Positions 20,925 to 29,679 of a stretch of DNA of 64,000 nucleotides are shown piece after piece. Source of the stretch: Pseudonocardia thermophila (GTDB lineage: Bacteria; Actinomycetota; Actinomycetes; Mycobacteriales; Pseudonocardiaceae); assembly GCF_900142365.1 (NCBI RefSeq), contig NZ_FRAP01000016.1:62001-126000 (forward strand). The letters are read 5' to 3'. How positions within the stretch are numbered: position 1 is the stretch's first letter; each line of letters opens with the position of its first letter. The position numbers and the translations under genes are program-made. The notes under the pieces were generated by a model. The model searched no databases, was not told where the DNA came from, and worked only from the letters and a program-made list of their open reading frames with translations.

Positions 20925-22150
20925 CTCGCACCTCCCACCGCGGGCAGCGGGAGATCGGACCGGGGCTGCGTCAGCTCGTCGGCGACCGGGCGGTCGTGGT
21001 GGTCCTCGGCGTGGTGATCACCGCCGTGATCGTCGTCGCCGTACTCGGCGCCGGGCACGGGCCACGGCGGGCCGATCTCCAGGTCGTCGCCGAGGCCGTC
21101 GGGATCGGACCCGCACCGCTCGGCAGTGGTGAAGTCGGGCAGCTCGATCTTCTGCGGCGGGACGATCGGGCTCACCCCGACCGTCAGCGAGGCACCGCAC
21201 AGGTAGAAGTTGAACCAGCTGCCGTAGGAACCGGCCCGCGCGATCTTGTTCAGCTTGTACGGGGCGAACTGCAGGTAGTGCTCGATCACCGGCTCGCCCT
21301 CGTGCAGCTCGCCGGCGAGGGCGCCGAGCGCGGCGATGTCGGCCTGCAGCGCCGGCCGCCCCTCCTCCAGCAACCCGGCAGTGGTGACGGCGAGATCGCC
21401 GATCGAGCTGATCGCCTCCCCGATCGGCTCGCGGTCCTCGGCGAGGCCGGCGACGAGCTCGCGCAGCCCGACGATGAGGTCGTTCAGCTGGTCGTTGCGC
21501 TCGGTGACGCTCTCCAGCACCCCGCTCAGGTTGTCGATCAGCTCTCCGATGACCGCGTCCTTGTCGGCCAGTGTCTTCGTCAGCGACGCGGTGGAGGCCA
21601 ACAGGCTCTCGATCGTGCCGCCCTGGCCCTGCAGCACCTGGATGACCTCGTCGGCGAGCGTGTTGACCTGCTCGGGATCCAGCGCCTGGAACAGCGGGCG
21701 GAACCCGTTGAACAGCTCGGTGAGGTTGAGCGGCCCCCGGGTGCACGCCTCGGAGATCACTGCGCCCGCCGCCAGGGTCGCCGGAGCGGCGGGATCGCAC
21801 GGCCCCGGTTCCTGCGAGAGCGCCAGGAACCGCTGCCCGATCAGGTTCTTGTAGAGCACGGCGGCCCGCGTGGTGGCCGGCAGCTGCAACGAGGAGTCGA
21901 TCTCGAAGTCGACCTCCGCCACGCGCTTGTCGACGATCTCGATGTCGGTCACGCTGCCCACGACGACCCCGGCGATGCGCACGTCGTCGCCGGGCAGCAG
22001 ACCGGTGACGTCCGCGAACCGGGCCGAGTACGCCGCGCGGTCCCCGCCTTGGGCGTTCGCGATCGTGAGCCCCAGGACGGTGGTGGCCGCCGTGGTGACC
22101 ACCGCGAAGACGAGGAACTTGACCAGCGGGGCGACGGGGACGCGGCTCAT
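20921..22150 (-). CDS. mceB: Mce family protein, MceB position
   Basis: The 409 residues have an N-terminal membrane anchor (about 10-32), an MCE domain (about 40-120, with VRIAGVVVGSVTDIEIVD), the helical needle region, and a His/Asp-rich tail (DDDHGGDHHAEDHHD) that could bind metal ions. The ATG overlaps the mceA stop by 4 bp. The His-rich tail is not a general feature of the family. Confidence 0.9.
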   Translation of the reverse strand: MSRVPVAPLVKFLVFAVVTTAATTVLGLTIANAQGGDRAAYSARFADVTGLLPGDDVRIAGVVVGSVTDIEIVDKRVAEVDFEIDSSLQLPATTRAAVLYKNLIGQRFLALSQEPGPCDPAAPATLAAGAVISEACTRGPLNLTELFNGFRPLFQALDPEQVNTLADEVIQVLQGQGGTIESLLASTASLTKTLADKDAVIGELIDNLSGVLESVTERNDQLNDLIVGLRELVAGLAEDREPIGEAISSIGDLAVTTAGLLEEGRPALQADIAALGALAGELHEGEPVIEHYLQFAPYKLNKIARAGSYGSWFNFYLCGASLTVGVSPIVPPQKIELPDFTTAERCGSDPDGLGDDLEIGPPWPVPGAEYGDDDHGGDHHAEDHHDRPVADELTQPRSDLPLPAVGGAS

Positions 22151-23559
22151 GCCATCGTCACCTCCGTCCCGCGGTAGAGCGGCCCGACGAGGTAGGTGCT
22201 CCAGCCGGGCACGGAGCTGCTCGGGCGGCCCTGCTGCGCTGCGATCAGGGAGTTGACGACCGCGCGCTCACCGGGCGAGTTCGCCACCCCCATGTCGATG
22301 GTCCGCGCGTTCGGCCCCCCGGCCAGCGCGTTGGCCTTGACCAGGTACCAGCTGCTCGAGCCGTCGTAGGTGCCGTAGGTGTCGACGCCGAAGGCCTCCG
22401 GGTCGCCCTTCGGCTGCGGGCTCTCCGGCGGCGGGGGCACGGCCCCGTCGCGGAACGGGCCGTCCGGCGCGTACTGCGGGAAGTTCTCCTCGTCGTACGG
22501 TGGCGGCAGTGCCTCCGGGTAGCAGCGCGGGCCGCGGTCGTCGGTGAACTCGGGCAGGTCGTCGGGGTTGACGTACTTGCCGCGGTCACCGGTGGTGATC
22601 TCGATCGTGACGTGGATGCCCGGCTTGCCCGCGTTCACCGAGTTCGACCGGCCGAAGACCTCGTCGCCGCGCGGGATCACCGACACGAGGTTCTCGAAGA
22701 AGCAGGGGAACTCGGGCGCGTAGCGGGCCAGCGTCTCCAGCGTGGACCGGGAGGTGACGACCAGGCGGATGACGTTCTCGCCGTTGGCGTCGAGGAACGC
22801 GTGCAGATCGTCCGACGCGCTGATCACCGAGCGGTAGACCTCGCGCAGGTTCTCGGCCTGGTCGACGATCGTGCCCGCCGGCACGGTGAGGTCGTCGAGC
22901 GCAGCGAGCAGATCGGGGGCGGTGTCGGCGGCGGTCTCGGAGAGCGTGGCCAGCTCGCGCAGGTCGTCCTGCAGCGCCGGGACGGCCGGGGTGATCCCCT
23001 CGACCAGCGCGTTCAGCGCGACGAGGGTCTCCCCCAGCTGCGCGCCGCGGCCCTCCAGGCCCATCGCGATCGCACCGAGGGTGCTCTTGAGCTCGTCCGG
23101 CTGGACGGCGGTGAGCACCGGCTCCAGGTCGTCGAGGGCGGTGTCGACCTCGCGGGCGGTGCTGCTGCGGTCCTGCCCGATGACGTCCCCGGCGACGAGC
23201 GGCCGCGGGCTGGGGTCGGCGGGCGGCTCCAGTGCGACGTACTTCTCGCCGAACAGCGTCTTCGGCAACAGCCGCGCGGTGACGTTCTGCGGGATCTGGT
23301 CGATCTTGTCGGCGTCGATGCTGAGCAGGATGTCGGCGCCGTCACCGGTGGAGGTGATCGACTCGACGCGGCCCACGACCATGCCGCGGACCTTGACGTC
23401 GGCGTGTTCGCCGAGCTGGCTGCCGGCGTGGCCGGCCTTGAGCAGCACGGGCACACCGCTGCGGAACGCGCCGGCGTAGTGGGCGACGGCGAGCCCGAGC
23501 AGCAGCGCCACCACCCCGATGAACGCGAGGCCCTGCAGGGCGCGCTCCGGGGTCCTCAT
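22147..23559 (-). CDS. mceA: Mce family protein, MceA position
   Basis: This is the first MCE subunit after the permeases. The 470 residues have a membrane helix (about 9-29), an MCE domain (about 38-115, with ADVKVRGMVVGRVESI), a long helical region, and a distinct C-terminal part (about 330-470) rich in Pro, Gly and Tyr. The ATG overlaps the second yrbE gene by 4 bp. Confidence 0.9.
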   Translation of the reverse strand: MRTPERALQGLAFIGVVALLLGLAVAHYAGAFRSGVPVLLKAGHAGSQLGEHADVKVRGMVVGRVESITSTGDGADILLSIDADKIDQIPQNVTARLLPKTLFGEKYVALEPPADPSPRPLVAGDVIGQDRSSTAREVDTALDDLEPVLTAVQPDELKSTLGAIAMGLEGRGAQLGETLVALNALVEGITPAVPALQDDLRELATLSETAADTAPDLLAALDDLTVPAGTIVDQAENLREVYRSVISASDDLHAFLDANGENVIRLVVTSRSTLETLARYAPEFPCFFENLVSVIPRGDEVFGRSNSVNAGKPGIHVTIEITTGDRGKYVNPDDLPEFTDDRGPRCYPEALPPPYDEENFPQYAPDGPFRDGAVPPPPESPQPKGDPEAFGVDTYGTYDGSSSWYLVKANALAGGPNARTIDMGVANSPGERAVVNSLIAAQQGRPSSSVPGWSTYLVGPLYRGTEVTMA

Positions 23560-24398
23560 CCGGCCACGCTCACCGTCGTCGAGGTGCCGTACAGGACCAG
23601 CGTCAGGAAGAAGTCCAGGATCGCCGTCGACACGATCGACAGGCGGACCGCGCGGCCGACCGCGGCGCCCACGCCGGCCGGGCCGCCCTTGGCCCGGTAG
23701 CCGTAGTGGCAGTGGATCAGGATGATCACCGAGGCGAAGACGACGACCTTGACGTAGGAGTAGAGGACGTCGATCGGCGGCAGGAACAGGTCGAAGTAGT
23801 GGTCGTACGTGCCGCCGGGCAGCCCGTTGATCAGCGTGACGTTGAGCCGGGCCGCCGCGAAGCTCGCGAGCAGGCCGATCGTGTAGATCGGGATGACCGC
23901 GACGATCCCGGCGATCACCCGGGTCGTGACCAGGTACGGCACCGACGGCACCGCCATGACCTCCAGCGCGTCGATCTCCTCGGAGATCCGCATCGCGCCC
24001 AGCTGGGCGGTGAAGCCCGCGCCGAGGGTGGCGGTCAGCGCCGCCGCGGCGACCAGCGGTGCGATGTCGCGGGTGTTGAAGTACGCGGTGATGAAGCCGG
24101 TGAGTGCCTCGACGCCGAGCGAGTCGAGGGCCCGGAAGCCCTGCAGCCCGACCAGCGAGCCGACGAACAGCGACAGCGCCGCCATCACGCCCGCGGTGCC
24201 GAGGATGACGATGAGCGCGCCGGAGCCGAAGCTCACCTCGGCGAGCAGCCGCAGGATCTCCTTCGAGTAACGGGTGAGGGCGCGCGGGATCCAGGCGATC
24301 GCGCGGACGTAGAGCGAGACCTGGTCGCCCAGCTCCTCGAGCTGGGCGATCGGTGCCTGGGCGATCCGGCGGGCGCGGCCCGTGGACAGCAGCGCCAT
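23556..24398 (-). CDS. yrbEB: YrbE/MlaE-family ABC permease, second subunit
   Basis: One of the two integral-membrane permeases of the Mce lipid importer. The 280 residues hold about five to six membrane helices and the MlaE signature EEIDALEVMAVPSVPYLV, which contacts the ATPase. An interfacial amphipathic helix precedes the first membrane span. It lies 4 bp after the first permease gene and overlaps mceA by 4 bp. Confidence 0.93.
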   Translation of the reverse strand: MALLSTGRARRIAQAPIAQLEELGDQVSLYVRAIAWIPRALTRYSKEILRLLAEVSFGSGALIVILGTAGVMAALSLFVGSLVGLQGFRALDSLGVEALTGFITAYFNTRDIAPLVAAAALTATLGAGFTAQLGAMRISEEIDALEVMAVPSVPYLVTTRVIAGIVAVIPIYTIGLLASFAAARLNVTLINGLPGGTYDHYFDLFLPPIDVLYSYVKVVVFASVIILIHCHYGYRAKGGPAGVGAAVGRAVRLSIVSTAILDFFLTLVLYGTSTTVSVAG

Positions 24399-24402
24399 CG
24401 CT

Positions 24403-25182
24403 TCAGCTCCCCTTCGGCGGGACGATCTGCAGGTACAGGGCCGTGATCACGAGGTTGATCAGGAAGACGAGCACGAACGAGATGACGACCGCCTGGTTCA
24501 CCGCGTCGCCGACGCCCTTCGCGCCCGGCGGCGGGTTGAGCCCGCGGTAGGCGGCCACGACACCGGCGGCCAGCCCGAACAGCACGGCCTTGAGCTCGCT
24601 CACGAGGATGTCGCTGACCTGCGCGATCGCGGAGAAGCTCGCGATGTACGCGCCCGGGGTGCCGCCCTGGACGACGACGTTGAAGTAGTACCCGCCCGCG
24701 ACGCCGACGACGGTCGCCAGGCCGTTGAGGACGACCGCGGTGGTGGCCATCGCCAGCACCCGCGGCACCACCAGCCGCTGGATCGGCGAGATGCCCAGCA
24801 CCTCCATGGCGGCGATCTCCTCGCGGATGGTGCGCGCGCCGAGATCGGCGCAGACCGCGCTGCCGCCCGCACCGGAGATCAGCAGCGCCGTGACGATCGG
24901 GGCGGCCTGCTGCACGATCGCGAGCACCGACCCGGCGCCGGTCTGGCTCTGCGCCCCGAACTGGCGGGTCAGCTCGGCCAGCAGCAGCGCGATCGTGGCG
25001 CCGAACGGGATCGTGAACAGCGCGGTGGGCAGCGCGGAGACCTTCGTGACGAACCAGGTCTGCTCGATGTACTCGCGCCACTGGAACGGACCCTTGACGG
25101 TCATCCGGGCGATCTCGAGGGCGAGCAGGAAGAACTTGCCGACCGGGGTCAGTGCCCGGGTGACGATGGTGGGAGCGCTCAT
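24403..25182 (-). CDS. yrbEA: YrbE/MlaE-family ABC permease, first subunit
   Basis: Partner permease of the Mce importer. The 259 residues contain the MlaE signature EEIAAMEVLGISPIQRLV and a similar set of membrane helices, with GAGGSAVCADLGARTIREE before the signature. It lies 12 bp after the ATPase gene, so ATPase, permeases and MCE subunits form one transcription unit. Confidence 0.93.
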   Translation of the reverse strand: MSAPTIVTRALTPVGKFFLLALEIARMTVKGPFQWREYIEQTWFVTKVSALPTALFTIPFGATIALLLAELTRQFGAQSQTGAGSVLAIVQQAAPIVTALLISGAGGSAVCADLGARTIREEIAAMEVLGISPIQRLVVPRVLAMATTAVVLNGLATVVGVAGGYYFNVVVQGGTPGAYIASFSAIAQVSDILVSELKAVLFGLAAGVVAAYRGLNPPPGAKGVGDAVNQAVVISFVLVFLINLVITALYLQIVPPKGS

Positions 25183-25194
25183 CGGCCGGCCGCC

Positions 25195-26289
25195 TCAGAT
25201 CCGGTGCCGGCCGGGCTGCGGCGGCTCGCCGCCGTCGACCGGGTTCAACCGCTCGGTGGGACCGTCGGCGTAACCGGAGGGATACGCGGCGACGGGTGTT
25301 CGCCCCGCCCGGCGCTCGGCCTGCGCGGTCGCCTCACGACTGGCGCGGATCGCGTCCTGGGCAGCCTTCGGCAGCGTGTGCATGATCGCGTCGACGCGGG
25401 CCTGGCGCCGGGCGACCGCCTTGCGTTCCGGGAGCCCGGGGCTGGGCACGAGCTGCGGTTTCAGCGGGGGCACGCCCTCCAGCTCGCCGGGGATCTCGGC
25501 CATCTCCCGCTCGGCCTGCGCGGAGTCCTTCTCCTCCGACATCCCGATCGGACCCTGCCGGCGGCCGTTGAGGAACTGGCTGACCACTGGGTCGTCGGAG
25601 GTCAGCAGCACCTCCCGCGGCCCGAACATCGCCAGGTGGCGCCGGTAGAGCATCCCGATGTTGTCCGGCACCGTCTGCGCGGAGTTGATGTCGTGGGTGA
25701 CGATCAGGAACGTCGCGTCGGTCTGCGCGTTCAGGTCGATGATCAGCTGGTTCAGATAGGCCGTGCGGACCGGGTCGAGGCCGGAGTCGGGCTCGTCGAA
25801 CAGGATGATCTCCGGCTCCAGCACCATGGCCCTGGCGAGCCCGGCGCGCTTGCGCATCCCGCCGGAGATCTCGCCGGGCAGCTTGTGCTCGCTGCCCTCG
25901 AGCCCGACGAGGTGCATCTTCTCCATGACGATGTCGCGGATCGCCGCCTCGGACAGCTTCGTGTGCTCGCGCAGCGGGAAGGCGATGTTGTCGTAGACGG
26001 TCATCGAGCCGAACAGCGCGCCGTCCTGGAACAACACCCCGAACAGCTTGCGCAGCTCGTACAGCCGGGACTCGCTGCAGCGCACCAGATCGGTCTCGTG
26101 GATGAAGATCGAGCCGCGGTCCGGCTTCAGCAGCCCGATGAGCGTCTTGAGGAAGACCGACTTGCCGGTGCCGGACGGTCCGAGCAGCACGCTGATCTCA
26201 CCGGGGGGCAGGGTCAGCGTCACATCCGACCAGATGTTCGCCCGGCCGAAGGACTTGGTCAGCCCTTCGACCCTGACCTCCACCCCCAC
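25195..26289 (-). CDS. mkl: Mce importer ATPase, Mkl/MceG family
   Basis: This ABC ATPase energises Mce lipid import. The 364 residues contain Walker A GPSGTGKS (37-44), the signature SGGMRKRAGLARAM, Walker B IILFDEPDSGLDP and the switch His in VTHDIN. The C-terminal extension contains the Mkl-type stretch RKAVARRQARVDAIMHTLPK, which is diagnostic for the mycobacterial Mkl/MceG family. I chose GTG 26289, which gives V-G-V-E-V-R-V-E-G as in Mkl and has a GAGGAGGGGG ribosome binding site. In M. tuberculosis mkl is an orphan near rplJL; here it leads a full mce operon. Confidence 0.93.
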   Translation of the reverse strand: MGVEVRVEGLTKSFGRANIWSDVTLTLPPGEISVLLGPSGTGKSVFLKTLIGLLKPDRGSIFIHETDLVRCSESRLYELRKLFGVLFQDGALFGSMTVYDNIAFPLREHTKLSEAAIRDIVMEKMHLVGLEGSEHKLPGEISGGMRKRAGLARAMVLEPEIILFDEPDSGLDPVRTAYLNQLIIDLNAQTDATFLIVTHDINSAQTVPDNIGMLYRRHLAMFGPREVLLTSDDPVVSQFLNGRRQGPIGMSEEKDSAQAEREMAEIPGELEGVPPLKPQLVPSPGLPERKAVARRQARVDAIMHTLPKAAQDAIRASREATAQAERRAGRTPVAAYPSGYADGPTERLNPVDGGEPPQPGRHRI

Positions 26290-26501
26290 CGGCGGTCCCC
26301 CTCCTCGTCGGATCGCGGACCGGCGGCAGCGCATGCACTGATCAGCGGACGGCCGTCGGCCCACAACGGCTCAACGACGTCTGGTGAGCTGAGTTACTCA
26401 ACAGTGAGACTCCAGCCTCATATTGCTCCGAAAGGAGGTTGTAGCCAGGCCTGGACAGACCGGAAAGGCCTAGCGGCCCATGGCCCGAACGTAGCTGGAG
26501 A
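26290..26501. promoter_or_regulatory. Intergenic control region upstream of the mce operon
   Basis: This 212-bp gap separates the regulator gene from the ATPase gene; both are on the minus strand. It is less GC-rich than its surroundings and holds the small palindrome TGAGTTACTCA (26390-26400), a candidate operator for the upstream TetR protein. I could not pick a convincing -35/-10 pair. A GAAAGGAGG stretch near 26430 on the plus strand has no gene behind it. Confidence 0.35.
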
Positions 26502-27098
26502 TCACGCTCGGGACACGATCGTGTGACCACCGTCAGGACGGGGGACGTGGCGCAGGACGAGCACGTGGTAGTCCTCGAGGTGCATCCGCAGCAGCGACGG
26601 GTCCGGCGGGTGATGGATCTGCTGGAAGCCCACGAGGATCGACATCCCGAGCGACGCGAGCCGCGCCGCGTCGGCCCGGTCGCGCACGGCCCCGGCGAGC
26701 ACGTCCTCCAGCGCGGCGCGGCGGCGCTCGTCGACCCGCCGCTGGGCGAGGCCCACCTCCGGGTCGAGCGCCGCCCAGTTGCGGATCGCGGCTTCCGCGG
26801 CGTGCGGCAGCGACACGGCGAACCGGCGGAGCACGTCCAGGCGTTCGACGGGATCGTCGGTGACCGACTCGGTCACCTCGACGACCTTGGCCGTCTGCTC
26901 GACCTCCCAGTGGGCGAGCAGCCCCCGCACGAACCTCGACCAGCCGTCGAAGTGGTGGTAGAAGGAGCCGCTGGTGACGCCCAGCCGCGCACACAGCGTG
27001 GCGATCTTCAGCTCGGCGGGCCCGTGCTCGGCGAGCAACTGCATCGCGACCGCGTAGTACTGCTCGGGTCCCACCTGGACCCCCGATCGCCGGCCCAT
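26502..27098 (-). CDS. TetR-family transcriptional regulator
   Basis: The 198 residues carry an N-terminal TetR helix-turn-helix (about residues 13-58, with IATLCARLGVTSGSFYHHFDGW) and a helical ligand domain. Its place directly before mkl matches M. tuberculosis Rv0653c, a TetR gene between rplL and mkl. It may control the mce operon in response to a lipid, but the ligand is unknown. The ATG at 27098 has a distant GGGAG ribosome binding site. Confidence 0.85.
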   Translation of the reverse strand: MGRRSGVQVGPEQYYAVAMQLLAEHGPAELKIATLCARLGVTSGSFYHHFDGWSRFVRGLLAHWEVEQTAKVVEVTESVTDDPVERLDVLRRFAVSLPHAAEAAIRNWAALDPEVGLAQRRVDERRRAALEDVLAGAVRDRADAARLASLGMSILVGFQQIHHPPDPSLLRMHLEDYHVLVLRHVPRPDGGHTIVSRA

Positions 27099-27139
27099 CA
27101 GAACAGCTTCGCTCCCGTCGTCTCCTGCTCCGTACGAAC

Positions 27140-27337
27140 GTGGTCATCCTCACCCCGCCGGGCCGTTCGCGGCCACCTCGCAGATCCGACGAACGGCTGG
27201 GCCGGGTGGTCCTGGACGGATGCAGCCCCGAGCGGGCCGTGCGCTTCCTCACGCCGCTGCCGCTGTCGCCCGCCGACCGGCTCGCCGTCGCGTCAGGCAA
27301 CGCCGACGAGCTGATGGGGCTCAAAGCCGTGACGTAG
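27140..27337 (+). pseudogene. Possible C-terminal remnant of an amidohydrolase gene
   Basis: A 65-codon frame beginning GTG ends in the pattern LPLSPADRLAVASGNADELMGL. This resembles the usual C-terminus of amidohydrolase-2 family enzymes (Leu-Pro-Leu ... Gly-Asn-Ala ... Leu-x-Gly-Leu). No metal-binding core is present, and there is no clear ribosome binding site. It lies between the TetR gene and a frameshifted oxidoreductase gene. It may be decayed DNA rather than an expressed gene. Confidence 0.3.
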
Positions 27338-27375
27338 GTTCCTCCGCGGCATCGGCCCGTGGAGAGGAACCGTCG

Positions 27376-28393
27376 ATGAAGCTGGGGCTTGCCCTGGGCA
27401 ACTGGGCGCGGGACCGGACCCGAGGACCGACGAGCTCGTCGCGACCGCGGAGGACCTCGGGTTCGACTCGCTCTGGACGGCCGAGGCGTACGGCTCGGAC
27501 GCCTTCACCCCGCTGGCCTGGTACGGCGCCCGCACCAAGCGGATCAAGCTCGGCACCTCGGTCGCGCAGATGTCGGCCCGCACCCCGACCGCCACCGCGA
27601 TGGCGGCGATGACGCTCGACCACCTCTCCGGTGGCCGGGTGGTGCTGGGTATCGGCGCGTCCGGGCCGCAGGTCGTCGAGGGCTGGTACGGGCAGCCGTA
27701 CCCGAAGCCGCTGGCCCGCACCCGCGAGTACATGGAGATCCTGCGGGCGACGATCGCCCGGGAGCGCGTGACGTCGCCGGGGCCGCACTACCCGATCCCC
27801 TACCCGGGCGGGACCGGGCTGGGCGAGCCGCTGCGCACCACGATCCACCCGCTGCGCACCCACCTGCCGATCCTGCTCGCCGCGGAAGGCCCGAAGAACG
27901 TCGCGCTGGCCGCCGAGATCGCCGACGGCTGGCAGCCGCTGTTCTACGCGCCGCGCCACGACGCGCACTACCGGGCGGCGCTGGCGGAGGGCTTCGCGCG
28001 CCGCGGCGGCCGGCCCGCCGGCTTCGAGGTGGTCTGCATGGTGCAGATGGTCGTCGACGACGACGTGGAGGGGGCCGCCGACCAGCAGGTGCGCCCGATG
28101 CTCGCGCTCTACATCGGCGGGATGGGCGCGAAGGGCGCGAACTTCCACTACGACGTGTTCGCGCGCATGGGTTACGAGGACGACTGCGCCCGGATCCAGG
28201 AGCTGTACCTGGGCGGGCGCAAGGATGAGGCGACGGCGGCGGTGCCGCTGGAGCTGGTGGAGCAGGTCGCGCTGGTGGGTCGAAGGAGAAGATCGCCGAG
28301 GAGCTGCCGGTGTGGCGGGACTCGCTGGTCACGACCATGGTCGTGGGCGGCTCACCGCAGACCCTGCGGCTGGCGGCCGAGCTGGTCAGCTGA
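27376..28393 (+). pseudogene. LLM-class F420-dependent oxidoreductase with two frameshifts
   Basis: The conceptual protein of about 339 residues is a luciferase-like (LLM) flavin/F420 oxidoreductase. It has MKLGLALG at the N-terminus, the body DELVATAEDLGFDSLWTAE, GARTKRIKLGTSVAQM and GGRVVLGIGASGPQVVEGWYG, and the C-terminus KEKIAEELPVWRDSL. The ATG (27376) has a GGAGAGGA site. The frame breaks twice, each time by one missing base in a G-run: near 27404-27406 and near 28276-28279. Adding one base at each place restores a single frame of normal length ending at TGA 28391-28393. This is either a young pseudogene or homopolymer error. Its stop abuts the convergent SDR stop directly. Confidence 0.8.
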
Positions 28394-29200
28394 TCACGGC
28401 CCGGAGGGCGCGGACAACCGGGCCACGAGCTCGGCCGTGTAGGCGTCGAGCCGGGCCGCAGCCCCCGGATCGAGCGTCGGGAAGTCGAGCGGCAGCTCCT
28501 CTAGGCGGTCAACCGCCGTGAGCGGCGCGGACGGCGGGGCGTCGATCCACTCGACGATCGGGCGGACCGACTCCTCGACCGGCCGCGCGGCGACCCGCGC
28601 CGCGGCCTTGAGCAACCCGCGCACCAGCGGGTTCGGGTGGGCGTCGAGTCCGCTGCGGGTGAAGCCGGGGTGGTAGAGGACGTAACGGGTCCTCCGACGG
28701 CGGGCGGCGTGCGCGACCCCGAGCAGATCGTTCGCGCGGCCGGCCTGCAGCTGAGCCTTGACCAACCCGTAGCCGCGGGTCAGCTGCGGATCGTCCCAGT
28801 GGATCGCGCCGGCCCGGTTGCCGACACCGGCGACGTTGACGATCACCGGTTGCGGAGCGGCCTCCAGCTGCTCGGCCAGCAGCTCGCCGAGGAGGTAGCG
28901 GCTCAGGTAGTAGAGCGCGAACGTGTACTCCAGGCCCTCCGGCGTCTCCCGGCGGGTGGGCTGGGGCCGGTTCGCGAACAGGGCGAGCGCGTCGACCGGC
29001 CCGGTGATCTCCGCAGCGACCCGGCGGACCTCCGCCACCGACGACAGATCCGCCGCCAGGAACCGCGCGCCGGGCACGGCGGCGGCCTTCGCCGGATCGG
29101 ACCCGATCACGATCACCCGGTCGCCACGGGCGACCCGGGCCAGCGCCGTAGCGCGGCCCATCCCGTTCGTCCCTCCGGTGATCACGACGGTCTTCGGCAC
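28394..29200 (-). CDS. Short-chain dehydrogenase/reductase family protein
   Basis: The 268 residues have the SDR cofactor motif TGGTNGMGRA near the N-terminus and a YGLVK match to the YxxxK catalytic motif. The usual catalytic serine region reads VNVAGVGN, with no obvious Ser, so activity may be altered. The GTG start at 29200 has an AGGAGG site. It is divergent from an HxlR regulator gene with 71 bp between them, an arrangement in which the regulator often controls the enzyme. The substrate is unknown. Confidence 0.8.
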   Translation of the reverse strand: MPKTVVITGGTNGMGRATALARVARGDRVIVIGSDPAKAAAVPGARFLAADLSSVAEVRRVAAEITGPVDALALFANRPQPTRRETPEGLEYTFALYYLSRYLLGELLAEQLEAAPQPVIVNVAGVGNRAGAIHWDDPQLTRGYGLVKAQLQAGRANDLLGVAHAARRRRTRYVLYHPGFTRSGLDAHPNPLVRGLLKAAARVAARPVEESVRPIVEWIDAPPSAPLTAVDRLEELPLDFPTLDPGAAARLDAYTAELVARLSAPSGP

Positions 29201-29271
29201 CTGGGTCCTCCTACGCTCGGGGCGAGACCATCGTGGGAGGACGCTTGCCCGGCCCGGTAGAAGGCACTTCG

Positions 29272-29661
29272 ATGTCCGCTGCGCACACCGATGTACCCTC
29301 CGTACTCGCGCACGAGCTGCCGCGGCCGGTACCGGCGGCGGAGTTCGCGGCGTGCCCCGTCACCGAGGTGTTCCGGCGGGTCGGGGACAAGTGGTCGATG
29401 CTCGTCGTGATCGTTTTGGGCCAGCGGCCGCACCGGTACAACGAGCTGCACCGCGCGATCGAGGGGATCAGCCAGCGGATGCTGACCCGGACGCTGCGGG
29501 GGTTGGAGGCCGACGGGCTGGTGGATCGGACGGTGGCGGCGACGGTGCCGCCCTCCGTGTCGTACTCGCTGACGCCGTTGGGCCGGAGTCTGCTGGAGCC
29601 GTTGTCGGCGTTGGCCGATTGGGCGGTCGCGCACGCTGGTGCCTTCGGACGTCGGGCCTGA
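29272..29661 (+). CDS. HxlR-family transcriptional regulator
   Basis: The 129 residues form an HxlR winged helix: CPVTEVFRRVGDKWSMLVV with the conserved redox-sensitive-type Cys, then LHRAIEGISQRMLTRTLRGLEADGLV. I chose ATG 29272, with AGAAGG upstream; an in-frame GTG at 29233 is the alternative. Members such as HypR and QorR sense aldehydes, quinones or oxidants and control an adjacent oxidoreductase. Here the neighbour is the divergent SDR gene. Confidence 0.88.
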   Translation: MSAAHTDVPSVLAHELPRPVPAAEFAACPVTEVFRRVGDKWSMLVVIVLGQRPHRYNELHRAIEGISQRMLTRTLRGLEADGLVDRTVAATVPPSVSYSLTPLGRSLLEPLSALADWAVAHAGAFGRRA

Positions 29662-29679
29662 CCTCGCGTCGCTGGTCGC

